A stretch of 64,000 nucleotides of DNA from Blastomyces gilchristii SLH14081. Taxonomy: Eukaryota; Ascomycota; Eurotiomycetes; Onygenales; Ajellomycetaceae. Below, piece after piece: positions 1 to 12,181 of the stretch (within the stretch, counting starts at the first letter, position 1; every line of letters begins with the position of its first letter). The position numbers and the translations under genes were made by a program. The notes beneath the pieces are model-generated. The model was given only the letters and a program-made list of their open reading frames with translations, was not told the DNA's origin and searched no databases. The DNA is taken from positions 310,001-374,000 of the forward strand of contig NW_003101679.1 in NCBI RefSeq assembly GCF_000003855.2, in the 5' to 3' direction.

Positions 1-2240
1 TTTCACTATACACTATCATCTCAGTAGTCAGAAGTTGATAACAGATGCTCTCTTACAATGAGCGTAAGATATACCTTCTGATGTAATAGATACTTACTGA
101 ATGAACTGAGAACACTGACTCTTAGATCTGAAGATATTAGTTGATCAAGATGAAACAACTCATGACATTATACATGCTTCTTTAATTAGAACACTCTCTC
201 TTCAAACTATCATTAACACTGACATCAATATCTCAACTTCTCTCACACTGAATGAACTGTGACACATAACAGCCTGAGCTGATGAACTTCTTCAGACCCT
301 CACTGAAGCAGTATAACAAGAAGTGTCTCAATTTCCTTCAGAACTTCATATAAAGATTGACATTTCAGAATATTCAATTCATAGTAATAAAGCTCTATAA
401 TTCTGTGAATAATATTGAGTCTCTCAGTCTGAACCGCTACACACTTGAATAATGCAAGAGATGCATGATTTGCATATAATCAGTTATTTAAGTTATGAAT
501 AACTGTATTGAATGATTTCTTGAGAATTCTACTGACCTGAGATATTGAACAGTATCAGATACTTTATCTGAAACTGTAATTATTGTTTCTCTATCACTTC
601 ATGAAAGAATGTAGAAAAGCCCTGCTGAAATCACTCAATATCTCTGATAAAATCTGATGAGATATAATAATTGACTTCACAGTTAATCTCTCTAAGAGTA
701 AGAATTATAGAAACATTCTGATCATTGTGAATTAATTAAGTAAAGATATAATACTAAAATCTTATAATAAGATAAATACTGAACAAGTTACTGAAGTCTT
801 TCTACAGAGTCTATTCTATCAGATACATGAATTACTAAGATCTATAGTATTGAATTAAGACTGTTAATTCATAAGTACTCTCTGAATAAGAATCTGTTAA
901 GTTCTTAAGATTATACACTATTTATTAACTATCTATCACTCTGAGACTGATAATACATCAGAATAGATAATTCAGACTGTAAAGAATTATCTTTATAAGT
1001 TCTGTAATTACTTATAAGATAATTGATATGATCTTCTTCTACACACAGAGATTACTATCAATGATTGAGATTAGACTGACCGTGTGACCGTGTCTGGGAC
1101 CAGGACCAGATTTTTTGATAGTTTCATTACCAATTTGACTGATCCCATTACACGGTTTTAATATTAGATAGTAGTCTCATACTGTCCCAGTGAAACTTAC
1201 TGTCTACTCTTGTCACATTTTTCAAATGAGACCATGATTTCCACTTCTCAATTTAAATTATTTTTATTGCTTTAAATGACTTTAAATCTTATTTGAGTGT
1301 TACCAAAAAGCGTTACTTTTTAAAAAATTAAAAATAGTCTAAAAAAAACCTTAAAATGTCTAAAAATAGTAACTTTATGCCAAGAATGGGACTAAATGGG
1401 ATCAAATAGAACCACTTTCTCATTTTTTTCAAGTCATGGTTTCATTTTAAGATCTGATATATAGTCACTTTACATGTTTTTTTGATAGCCAGTCCCAGCG
1501 GGATTCACGCCAAGAAATGTATGGGACCAGACCAAATGGGACCAAACGTGAAATTCATGGTCCCGGCGGCCAGTCTAATTTAGATGCTGTCTTAACAGAT
1601 ATAAGTCTGTTCTTTCTTACATATAATTATCATATAAAAGTGTTGAATCTTCTAGAGATTACACAGTTCACACTGAATCTCTGCAGTTCAATTCAGATCA
1701 CTGATAACATAGTAATGAAGCTCTGAGATATCTGTGACTGAGCAGAAGTCTTCATGATAAGCACTAAACAAGATCAAGAGAACTGAATCAATGTTCACTG
1801 AGATCTCACTAAGTAATATAAGATAGAAGATCTGATATGATTGAATCTTAAGAATATATACATTACACACTCATCTTACACACTGAATTACTGTCATACA
1901 AAATATAAAGTGATAGAAGTTTTAGACAGTTATAACTACTGTCTTAACATATTATCAGAGATTCATGATATCTTTTATGCAAGCTTGCTTCATTACACTG
2001 TCATCAATCTGTTTTCTTCTCAACTGACTTTTAACTGACAACTGCCAGAGATCATAGAAGAAGATAATAAACTTGAATAAGAGATTGAAGATATTCTTGA
2101 TAAGAAACTCTGCAGCTGTAGCTAATAATATCTTATGAAATGAATCAGCTATAATTATCTGATCTGAACTCTGAGTTCTGTGTTATCTGAGATTGCAGCT
2201 CTTGATCAATGAGAGCTATATACAATTAAGAAAGAAAGAG
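1..2240 (+). pseudogene. Ty3/gypsy pol remnant (gypsy-4): integrase and chromodomain
   Basis: Translation in broken frames gives the 3' half of a Ty3/gypsy polyprotein. Around 480-560 there is an H2C2-like integrase zinc-binding remnant. The integrase catalytic core follows from about 660 to 1,070 (readable pieces such as NILIIVN and the FLQSLFYQIHELLRSIV stretch) and resumes after the MITE at 1,578. The C-terminal part contains the stretch YKVIEVLDSYNYCLN and ends in a chromodomain-like segment at about 2,050-2,220 (EIEDILDKKL, then ALDQ). A chromodomain marks the chromovirus branch, which integrates near heterochromatin. Stops are mainly TGA, as expected when CGA or TGG decay. The 5' part lies outside the window. 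It is dead as a gene. Confidence 0.85.
1072..1577. mobile_element. MITE copy 1 (hAT-like, 8-bp target duplication)
   Basis: A 506-bp element bounded by inverted termini TAGACTGACC and GGCCAGTCTA. The 8-bp flanks are ATTGAGAT (1,064-1,071) and ATTTAGAT (1,578-1,585), matching at 7 of 8 positions. It has no coding capacity. It is inserted in the integrase core of gypsy-4, whose frame continues on both sides. This is the least mutated of three copies, keeping several GGG and CCC runs. An 8-bp duplication with short inverted ends suits the hAT superfamily; the transposase that moved it is not in the window. Confidence 0.85.
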
Positions 2241-2995
2241 AGAGCTAATGTAATGAGCTGTGTCTAATCAATTATATAGACTATTTCATTGCACTTCACA
2301 GATTTCTACTGCTCTGATTCTCAGTTGCTGATTCTTAGCTGAAAATTCACAGAATTTCTATTCTTTCACTCTGAAGCTTCACTGTGTATGAAAACCCCTG
2401 TTCTTTCACTCTGAAGTTTCACTGTGTACATCATCATATACATGTATAAATATTCACTTCAATTGCTGATTCTTATACTTTCTCTTTCTTTTCTTCTCTA
2501 ACATTTTTCACTTTGTTATATAAGATCTATATATTATACCGATCTATTCAGCGTAGGCCTCTTACACATATTCTAGCATATACTTGTATCAAAGTTTTCA
2601 ATCTTCAGAAACACTAAGGTGAACTGTTACACTAGACATTGTCTTGTCTGTCATATCAGTTATATTGAATGAATTGATGAATCAGTTCAAGTATTTGAGA
2701 ATATGATCAGAATTCAGTGTATAACAGTCAAGTATTTCAGAATATATACATGTGAGAATCAATTATCTCAGTTCAAATTATAGTTATCAGTTTGAATGAG
2801 AATTGAGGTCAGTGTATCACACTTCTCTTCAGATGCTGCTTACTGAGAATCAGGTATAATATAACAGTTAAGTAGTTTAAACTGTATATAAATGAGAATC
2901 AATCATCTCAGTTTAAATGATAGTTATCAGTTTGAATAAGAATTGAGATCAGTGTATCACACTTCTCTTCAGATGCTACTTATCAGACTCATAAC
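2241..2995. other. Noncoding AT-rich stretch between gypsy-4 pol and a copia LTR
   Basis: No gene is visible. It holds a near-perfect direct repeat (the TTCTTTCACTCTGAAG block at about 2,360 and again at about 2,400) and the 140-bp tandem pair listed separately. The left part is probably the 3' noncoding region or LTR of gypsy-4. The right part may be the leader of the copia element whose LTR starts at 2,996, because that LTR has its unmutated edge on the right side. Confidence 0.5.
2714..2990. repeat. Tandem duplication, period about 140 bp, two copies
   Basis: The block containing GAGAATCAATTATCTCAG at 2,754 recurs as GAGAATCAATCATCTCAG at 2,894, exactly 140 bp later. The homology runs on through the stretch CACACTTCTCTTCAGATGCT in both copies. 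Differences are mostly C/T and G/A changes. It abuts a copia LTR, so it may be a leader repeat of that element. Confidence 0.75.
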
Positions 2996-3263
2996 TGTCA
3001 GAATGAGTGTCATAGATGAATATGTTGAAGATATATGAATTCTATATGTATCAAGATCTGCTTGTTATATTATTCATACACTATCTAATATATCTGTTTC
3101 ATATAAAAGATAGAGCTATTTATAGTAAAATATATATATGAGTCAAGAGAGCTAGTATAAGTGAGTATTAGATAAGTATTGTAGTAAGCTGATAATAATG
3201 AGAAATATTGTTGTAATATGATGTTAATAACGTTCAGTAGTGTATAACCTCTTTTTTCTGACA
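2996..3263 (-). repeat. Ty1/copia-family LTR (268 bp)
   Basis: Begins TGTCAGA and ends TCTGACA. It is the same length as, and homologous along its whole length to, the LTR at 58,832-59,099. The 5-bp flanks (ATAAC and ATATG) do not match, so it is not a clean solo insertion. CpG and CpC survive at its right end (AACGTTC and AACC) but not at its left end, which suggests that the right end is the outer edge of the original element. Confidence 0.8.
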
Positions 3264-3405
3264 ATATGACAGGAAATAATAACAATGATATAGAGATGAT
3301 TCAGATAATTCAGGAGAAATTACAGAGAAATATAACAGATTTTCAATAGAGAATGATTTCAGTGAATGAGATGTTTTTTAGAATTAATAATTATATAGAT
3401 AGAAA

Positions 3406-3910
3406 TAGACTGACCGTGTAACTGTGTCTGAGACTAGAATCAAATTTTTTAATATTCTTATTATCAATTTGACTGATCTCATTACATGGTTTTAACATTA
3501 GATAGTAGTCTTATACTGTCTCAGTGAAACTTACTGTCTACTCTTATCACATTTTTCAAATGAAATCATGATTTTCACTTCTTAATTTAAATTATTTTTA
3601 TTGCTTTAAATGACTTTAAATCTTATTTAAGTGTTATCAAAAAGTGTTACTTTTTAAAAAATTAAAAATAGTCTAAAAAAAACCTTAAAATGTTTAAAAA
3701 TAGTAACTTTATGCTAAGAATGAAACTAAATGAAATTAAATAAGATCACTTTCTCATTTTTTTCAAGTCATGATTTCATTTTAAGATCTCATATATAGTT
3801 ACTTTGTCTGTTTTTTTAATGACTAGTCTCAGTGAGATTCATGTCAAGAATGTATGAAACCAGATCAAATGAGATCAAACATGAAATTCATGATCCCAGC
3901 GGCTAGTCTA
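3406..3910. mobile_element. MITE copy 2
   Basis: A 505-bp copy of the same element as at 1,072 and 17,417, with perfect 8-bp flanks GATAGAAA at 3,398-3,405 and 3,911-3,918. Heavily mutated inside: most GG and CC pairs of copy 1 appear here as GA/AG or CT/TC. The terminal GACCGTGT and the AGCGGCTAG near the right end keep CpG. Confidence 0.9.
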
Positions 3911-3918
3911 GATAGAAA

Positions 3919-4099
3919 TCAGTGACATTATCAATATAATAATGATTTTGTTCTGTTCATAACTCATTTACAGTGATTTCATGGCTAATTCATCATTATA
4001 TTAAGTTTTACAGTTCAGCGACGGTGTCAGTGACTGGCATGGCGGAATAACCATAACCCGGTCGTATAATAAGCCTACATTTTTCCGGTATGAACATAG
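3919..4099. other. Short flank left of gypsy-2, with a GC-richer end
   Basis: No gene is visible. The first about 95 bp are AT-rich. From about 4,015 to 4,099 the sequence keeps several CpG and CpC pairs (for example ACCCGGTCG), then meets the LTR at 4,100. It may be former euchromatic sequence or the edge of another element. Confidence 0.4.
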
Positions 4100-4278
4100 T
4101 GTAAGGCCTAGGGCTTAGAGCATGCTTATATACGCATCATGTGACTCACAGAAGCTGCAGTGTTTTATACTCATTTTCTGCTTCTCTACTATCTAGTTCT
4201 CTTCTTCAAGAATCAGTAATATTACATTCTAATATAAAGCTGCTGTTACTCTGATATTCATGTAACTGAGTTTTAATA
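4100..4278 (+). repeat. gypsy-2 5' LTR
   Basis: Starts TGTAAGGCC and ends TTTTAATA, where the right LTR ends CCTAACA. It is 179 bp, the same as its partner. The first about 45 bp retain GGCC, AGGG and ACGC; the rest has lost CC, GG and CG relative to the partner. Confidence 0.8.
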
Positions 4279-4357
4279 TACTGATTCTTCTTCTCTACAA
4301 TATCAGCTACAGTCTTGCAGCTATAAAATCATGAAAATTTTCATCTCTTATCTCTAT

Positions 4358-4901
4358 TGTCACGCCCCTGGCCGCGCCAAGGCCCTGCTGCGGTTTCATA
4401 CGGCCCATCGCTTCCATGCGGATGATTCCATCCATCCCGCAGGCCGTCTGAACCGGTTTCCAACCACTCTATGACATTATTCAGATATATCATAGAAAGA
4501 TCTGATTGATAAATATGAGAATCCTGCTTCTATACAAGGTCAGCAGATTACTTTTTCTTGATAGTGAGACATCACTGAGATATCTCTTCAGTTATTCTCA
4601 CTCATGAAATGAGAGAAGAGTATCTGTCTATTATTTATATAGAATAGCTAGATGCTGACTCTTTATAAAAGAAGTCAGTGATTTGTTTTTTCTTCTACTG
4701 AAATATATATAAGAGTTACTATATATCTCATATAATCTTCTAGTATACTAAGTATTATATCTGTGATATTCTTACAATAACTCTGTAGTCTATAAGCTCA
4801 CTATTTAAGCAAGATAGTTAAGCTCACTTATACAGCTTCTTAAACAACTATTTCTATATAATACTACTGACTAGTCACTGCTTCAGTTCTGTTATATTAC
4901 A
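4358..4901 (+). repeat. gypsy-1 5' LTR
   Basis: Begins TGTCACGCC and ends TATTACA. The first about 110 bp are GC-rich and unmutated. From about 4,470 on it matches the AT-rich 3' LTR closely. Confidence 0.9.
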
Positions 4902-5329
4902 ATTTGAATCACTTAATCTGATTATAAGTTTGAATCAGTTAAGCTCTAACAGACTATATAATCTCATATATCTGTGCTGAGACTGATCTGATCTCATTCT
5001 CTGAGAAAAACACTATATTATCTTCTAGAGTGTGTACATCTCTATTCTGGCAGAAATCTGAGATTTGTGAACTCACTGTATATTTTAATATAAGCTTTTC
5101 AACTGCTCTGTTATCACTGCAGCCTCTATACATCTATATCTATTATAAAGATAGAGAGATTAAGATCAGAGATTCTTCAAGATATAAGAAAAACATCTTA
5201 TCTGAATTTCACAGCTTTATCTGTATTCTTGAATGAAAATTTCATCTTAATCTGAGCTAGTATAATACTCATGAGATATGAGTAATATACACTGTTAACC
5301 TTCTTAAAGACATCTCTGCAACTACTTGA

Positions 5330-5960
5330 GTTATTAAGAAGAGAGAGCTTGAGTGTACTAATACTGTAATAACTTGAGAAGAATTCAAGAACTTTCTACT
5401 GAATCAAATCAAAGATCACTGTAATTACAGCTTCACAGTGATACAGTAGTTCAACTCATTATATTCATAAAATAATAAGAATTCTTCTGATTTCAATGTA
5501 AGATTTAAAGAATATTAAGAGAAATTAACTGATAATTTAAATCAATTAAAAATACAGCTTTATCTTATAAAGTTAACTTATAAGATGCAGACAATGATAT
5601 TATAATATCAGAGTTCATTAATTAATTACACTGAGCTTATCAACCTGACTTCTCAGATCTATTTGAATAATTAATTCTCTGAGAAAAAGGTCAATAAGAT
5701 CTCTTTTAAGTAATTAATAATAGAATTTAAACAGCACTGTGACAGCTTCAGTGCAGAGAAAGTAAAGAAGAATTTCAAGTATTCTGATTCTTCACTCACT
5801 GTAAAGAAATATTAAAAAAGATTTGATAAAGATCTCTATTTTAACTGTGAAGCTAGTAATCACTATATCAGTGATTGTAAGAAGTTAAAGAAGAGAAGAA
5901 ATTAAGAAGATATCTTCTTAAAGTTAACTCCTCTTCTGACAAACATATTCATAGAAGATA
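5330..5960 (+). pseudogene. gypsy-1 gag remnant with CCHC zinc knuckle
   Basis: A broken frame ends in a retroviral-type zinc knuckle at 5,836-5,880, read as YFNCEASNHYISDC. This fits C-x2-C-x4-H-x4-C with the first Cys changed to Tyr (TGT to TAT). Gag forms the capsid-like particle and the knuckle binds the element RNA. Upstream there is a helical, charged region typical of gag. Confidence 0.75.
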
Positions 5961-8900
5961 AAGAAGAGAAAGAAATGAAGAATTGATAATTCTCATATCT
6001 CTGAGTTCATGTTATAATTACAATACATATCTCAAATGAGAAGATATCAGTGAGATGTCTACTCAACTCTGAAGTGAATACTAACTTCATATTCTATTTC
6101 TTTTTTTTAATGAAGAATTGAAAGAAGATAGATCTGTCAGATTATATGAAATTTACTGATGAAATAAAATATCACTGTTTTAACATAATTTAAGCAAAGT
6201 GTGTAATCATAGACTTAGAAGAAATCTTCAAGAAGAGCAGTCTGCTTCTTCATACAGTTAATATTATAGATGAGAATGTTATTCTAGATCTCTCATAGTT
6301 AAGAGAAAACAATTCTCTCATTGACTGAGTTACTCAGATATGACAGTATCATCTCACTGATAAAGAGACAGTGATAGAGAAATCTGAAGAGTTTCATCAG
6401 AAGAATCTTGAGAAAAAGATAGAGTTAATATACTATATAGCAGATGATTGAGACTTGAGAATAGATGAAGAAGTCATCATTCTCACTACAAGATTAGCAG
6501 CAGTATTCATCATTGAAGACAGATATACACAATGTCTCTTTACAGATTATAAGAATATCTTTTTAAAAAGAGAAGCAGTGAAGTTTTCTGATATCAAGGT
6601 GTGATATAAGATTTATCTTAAAGATAATGTAACAGCACTGTACAGATTTCTTTATAACTTATCTGTAAAGAAATTGAATGTTCTGCATAAATATCTTGAA
6701 GAAGTATAATCAAAGAACTGAATATACTTATCAAAGAGTTCAGCAGAGATATCTATACTCTTTGTACTCAAGAAGAATAATAGACTATGTCTATGTATAG
6801 ACTACAGAGGCCTTAATAAGATAACAGTTAAGAATCACTATTCATTATCATTAATTAATGAGATAATTGATTGATTATCTGAAGCAAAGATGTTCTCAAA
6901 GATTGATATACAGAATATCTATTATAGAATCAGAGTTAACAAAGATGATGTTTAAAAAATGACTTTTTATATTAAGTACAGTAATTTTAAATATCTTGTT
7001 TTATCTTTTAATCTTTATAATGCTTCAGCCATCTTTCAGATCTATATAAATGAGACACTGCAGAGTCTTATTAACATCTTCTGCATAGTATATCTGAATA
7101 ACATTCTAATCTTCTCAAAATCAGAGAAGAAATATGATATTCATGTTTGAGAAGTGTTAAGTTACTTAAGACAGTATCAACTCTATATAAACACTGAAAA
7201 ATGCTCATTCTACATGCAGAAGATTGATTTCTTAGATTATATTATTGAGATGAATAGTATTTCAATGAACAGAAGCTGAGTCTCTGTCATTGAGAACTGA
7301 TCAGCACTGCAGACATATCATGAGATGCAGATGTTTCTAGAATTTATGAATTTCTACAGATGATTCATCTATACATATTCACAGATTACTGCTCTTCTTA
7401 CAGATCTGTTAAAGAGAAGTGTGAAAGATAGAAAAATAGAACTATTTACTCTCACTTAAGACACTGTATAGATGTTTACTGAATTGAAACAAGCTTTTAC
7501 AGATATCACAATACTGAATCACTTTAATCTCAACTTATTCAGTTAGTATAAGACTGATGTATTCAGAAATAAGATCTGTGAAATCTTTTCACAGTTGACA
7601 CTGAAGACCTTTCAATATTAAAAGAATCAGAGAATAATCACTTCTGAGAATACAGACAATGAATTATCTGTAAGAGAAGACTTTTTCACAGAGTCTATAA
7701 GACACTGTGAATGAAGATCAGTGACCTTCTTCTTCAAGAAGTTATCACTTACATAGAGAAGATATAATACTCATAATCAGAAGATGTTAGTAATTGTCAA
7801 ATTCTTTAAGATCTGATAACATTATCTTCAGAGTAGTAAGTACTCAGTGCAAGTTCTTACTGATTATGTAAATCTGTGTTATTTCTTAATAACAAAGAGC
7901 TTGACAGAATATCAAGTTAGATAAGTGAAGCTGCTTTTAAAGTATAATTTCTATATCTGATATTATTCAGGTCAGCTTAATCTCACTGACACATTATCTA
8001 GACAGTCTGATTATAATATCATTGATATGAAGAAGAATTCTATAAAAGAATCTCTATCATCACTGCAGAAGAAGCTGACTATAGAGAATTAGAGTTCTCT
8101 GAAGCTCAGAAACAGCACTGGTAAGACAGCTGCATAACTCAGTATAGAAGATGAAAGAAAACTCAGATCTCTGTAGAGAACTAACACTGAAGATCATGAG
8201 CTTCTCATATCACATCTTACAATTATTAAATTAATAAAGAATAAAATGATCTACAATCTTTTAACTCAACTACTTTTGAAATTTATTGATAAGTTATAGA
8301 AGAGAAATATCTCTACTACAGCTCAAATTCAGAAGTTGAAGAAGAAAGAATTCAGTTTGAACTTGAAAGAGACAGACTCTGAGCAGAATGATACTGCTAA
8401 GAAATCAATAACTAGAAGAATGTAAACTTCTACTGCTGAATAATTCAGTCTTTATTTCTTATAGTAGAACAGTGTGTCAGAAGTTATTAAGAATTCATTA
8501 TAATAATCTTTATACAGAACACTTTGAGTTAGAGAAGACTGAGAAGCTTCTAAAATATAAATATATTTAAGACAAGCTCTGAATAAATGTCAAAGAGTAT
8601 ATTAAGACTTATAATATCTGTCAAAGAATAAAGATCTCATAGTATAAGTAATATAGTAAGTTAACATCACTGCCTATTTTAAAGAACTTATGACAGAATC
8701 TATTAATAAATTTCATAGTTAATCTACTGAAGTTAACAAGAGTTAAAGAATATAACTTAATTTTAATTATTATTAACTACTTCATAAAGATGATCAGATA
8801 TATTTCTACTTATAAAAAGATTAAAGTCTCTGAATTGACTGATCTGTTTTTAGATATTATTATTCATGATCACAGTGCTCTGAAATTATTGATAATAGAT

Positions 8901-9790
8901 TAAGAATTTCTCTTCATCAGTAAATACTGATCAGCTTTTTACTATTATCTTATAATAAAATATCTTCTCAGTATCACTTTTCATCTGCAGACAGATAATC
9001 AGACTGAATATCAGAATCAGACACTAGAATAGCATCTTTGAGTGTTCTATTCATATTATCAGAATAATTAACTTAAACATCTTCTGATTACTGAATTTAT
9101 ATATAACAATATAAAAAATATAATCTTAAAGATATCTTCTTTCTATACTTATTATAAATATAATTCTTCATTACTCAGTGATGTTATGAATAACATTTCA
9201 AAGAGAGAGATAGACAGTCAGAATATTAAACAGATATAAAGAATAGAGTATCTCTCAGTATCAGAAGTAAAAGTAAGATTGAAACTTTTAAATAAAATTT
9301 ATAAGAAGACAGTGAAAAGTATTCACTGTACTCAGAAGTGATAGATAAAATACTATAATTAAAAACATCTTTCAATGAAGTTCTTAATAGAAAATCAAGT
9401 ACTACTTTTAATAAAGAATATCAAGATAATAAAACTATGTAAAAAGCTCAGTGAGTAATAACTAGAATCTTTCTCAGTAATAAGAGTGATGAATAAGCAG
9501 ATATATAAGTTGAAATTACTCATAGAATTGAAATCAATTTATTCTATTTTTCACATTTTCTATTTAAAGCTCTATAAGTAATATCTCAGAGTGAAGTCAT
9601 CTCAGTCAGATAATATTAAGATTGAGAGTGATACTGAATATCTTATAAAGAAAATATTGAATAAGTGAATATATTATAGTAAGCTTTAATATCTTATTAA
9701 ATAAGAAGATTATTCATTATCAGAGAATTTATAAGAACTGCTTAAGTATTTGAAAAATGCTGAGAAAGAGATTGTAAGCTATAAGACAGC
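5961..9790 (+). pseudogene. gypsy-1 pol remnant: protease region, RT, RNase H, integrase, chromodomain
   Basis: The reverse transcriptase core is readable from about 6,740 (LCLCIDYRGLNKI) to 7,250. Its catalytic YxDD box reads YLNN at 7,091-7,102, so both metal-binding Asp are lost. The RNase H region follows to about 8,010. The integrase core lies at about 8,680-9,060 and ends in a LQTDNQTEYQNQTLE stretch. A chromodomain-like segment YLIK...EDYSLSENL...ELLKYLKNAEKEI lies at 9,640-9,780. Most stops are TGA at expected Arg or Trp codons. The protease is too decayed to assign residues. Confidence 0.85.
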
Positions 9791-10779
9791 TAGTCGAGAC
9801 TGCTCTATTATATATCAGAGATATTAAGTAAGAAATACTACTTAAGACTTCTCATTTTTCTTAAAGAGTTTTTTAGAGATAATCTCACAGTAATGAACTA
9901 GTATCTTATAAGCTCTATAGCACTCTTCTTCTATTTTCTCTCAAAGAATTTTTTAGAAGTTTAATGAGACTACACAAGTGTAAAATTCCTGAAGTGATTA
10001 AAAGAAAAGAAATATTTGAAATTAATAAAAAGATTAATATTATCAATCTGCAGACTACTACTATTCTAATAAGACTGCAGTCTGCTGAAAAAGTAAAAAG
10101 AAGAAATTTCAGAATCTACTTATTAATAATTATATTCTTATTAAACTCATTCTTCACTGTTAAAGTCTTCAGTATCAGTATCTTTATCTACTGAGAAGTT
10201 AGTACTGCAGCACTGTAGAAGAGTATACTATAGAAGAGTATAAGAGATACTTAAAGTATCAATTTATTATTTTATAAAGTATCTTAATTATCTATTTTAA
10301 TTAAAGTGAGATTCTCTTTAATCAGTGATTGATCTCTGTGATACTTTTAACAGTAGTATTGACTAACTTCTTCTTAAGATCAGTCATTCTGAGATGTTTT
10401 TTTATCTCAGAGACTCATACTTTCATCTTCTTTTATAGATAAGTAAGAGAGATCTTCTCAGTCTTGATAGAATCTGTCAATACTTAAAGCTCTGAAATTC
10501 TCACTCTGTACTGCTTAAGTATCTGAGCTTCTTATCAGAGCTGATATAATATCTTTCTGTAAAGTAATACTTATAGAGAGATAGAAGTTATTATTACAGA
10601 TGTAATAAAAATAATAGAAGTAAGAGAAGAAGTAGATATATAAAATTTCTCTCTTCTTCAGCTGCTTAGTATAGTGCAGATAAGTAGCAGTACTGATCAG
10701 AGACTGCACTGAAGCCTTCTCACAGAGAGAAGATAAAGAAATCACAGAATTCTGCAGACTCAACTCAGCAGCATTCTGA

Positions 10780-11154
10780 GCAGAGCTCAGATATATTATG
10801 AGAGAGAAACTATGAATTGAGCTTCTTAAAGTCACTGTCTCTGAAATCAAGCTCTCTCTGAAGTTCTCTCTGAATGATCACACAGGGTCATATATCACTG
10901 TGTTAATTGAGAGAAAGAGCAATATCACAATGATGATAGAGAGAACAGGAGACAGACTGAATGCAGATGAACCAGCTGGCAGAAGAGACAACATCTCACT
11001 GCAAGATATAGCTACTATCAGCACAGCTGCAAGAGATGCAGAAGAGAGAGAAGATGTGACAATGAGAGTGATACTCCCGCGGCTCATTGACACTGCTGTC
11101 TCTGTCTTCAACCTGGCTTTCATGACAGTCATGAAGGCCGCAGCCGCAATATGA
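10780..11154 (+). other. Unassigned open frame between gypsy-1 chromodomain and 3' LTR
   Basis: An open + strand frame runs to a stop at 11,154 and encodes a charged, probably helical peptide (segments DRLNADEPAGRRD and STAARDAEEREDV). It is less mutated than the surrounding pol and keeps CCCGCGGC and GCCGCAGCCGC. It has no start that I trust and no domain that I recognise. The opposite strand is also open here, so coding is not certain. It could be a post-pol product of this element family or captured sequence. Confidence 0.35.
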
Positions 11155-11649
11155 AGACATTTATTATTCACTAGAAAACATCAGAATAAGCTCTTTATTA
11201 TTCTTTAAGAATGATACTTTCATGCACTCACTGTTGCAATTGAAGAGAGAGAGAAGAAAAATGTTTTATAGAAGAAGAAAATCTTTTCAAAAAATCCTGT
11301 CACTACTGTTTACTTTGTCTTTAAAAATATATCACTTTTACAGAGAATTTTATATATAGAATGAAATATAATAAGAGATCTGTAAGTCACTTATTAACTA
11401 TATTTTTCACATCTTAAATTAATATATAAGAAACTCACTTATCACATGTTTAATTTGAATAAAGATGAGTAAAGAAAGATCTACACAGTTAGTAGAAAAA
11501 CTTATTTATTTCTTTGTATCATGTGTAGTATATATACTGTTAATCAGTTGATAACTATTACTATATAATAAAGATAATTTTTAATTCAGTAATCTTAAGA
11601 GCATCAGAACTATACTTTTAAGAGAAGAATATTATTATATCTCTAACTA

Positions 11650-12176
11650 TGTCAAGATCTTGCTGCAGTTTCATATAGCTTATCACTTTCATATAGATAA
11701 TTTCATTCATCTTACAGATTATCTGAACTAGTTTTCAATCACTCTATAACATTATTCAGATATATTATAGAAAGATCTGATTGATGAATATGAGAACTCT
11801 GCTTCTATACAAGATCAGCAGATTACTTTTTCTTAGTAGTGAGACACTGCTGAGATATCACTCTGATTATTCTCACTTATGAAATGAGAGAAGAGTATCT
11901 GTTCATTATCTATATAGAATAGCTAGATACTGACTTCTTATAAAAGAAGTCAGTGATTCATTTTTTCTTCTACTGAAATATATACAAGAGTTACTATATA
12001 TCTCATACAATCTTCTAGTATACTAAGTATTATATCTGTGATATTCTCACAATAACTCTGTAGTCTATAAGCTCACTATTTAAGCAAGATAGTTAAGCTC
12101 ACTTATATAACTTCTCAAATAACTATCTCTATATAATGCCGCTGACTAGTCACTGCTTCGGTTCCGTCATATTACA
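11650..12176 (+). repeat. gypsy-1 3' LTR
   Basis: Begins TGTCAAGATC, ends TATTACA, and is followed by the TCTAT duplication. It lacks a GC-rich block of about 16 bp present near the start of the 5' LTR. Only its last about 38 bp keep CpG and CpC (TGCCGCTG, TTCGGTTCCG). Confidence 0.9.
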
Positions 12177-12181
12177 TCTAT

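Larger units (their letters stand above)
4358..12176 (+). mobile_element. Ty3/gypsy chromovirus gypsy-1, full length but decayed
   Basis: A 7.8-kb element with LTRs of 544 bp (4,358-4,901) and 527 bp (11,650-12,176) flanked by an exact 5-bp duplication TCTAT (4,353-4,357 and 12,177-12,181). Gag, protease region, reverse transcriptase, RNase H, integrase and chromodomain can be read in order in broken frames. It is inserted near the start of gypsy-2. About 1.85 kb separates the chromodomain from the 3' LTR, unusually long, and holds an extra open frame described separately. Confidence 0.9.

Noticed and set aside
10515..11171. Antisense frames of 97 and 111 codons in gypsy-1
   Set aside because: Rich in Ser, Leu and Ile as expected from the complement of the charged + strand frame; no domain seen.
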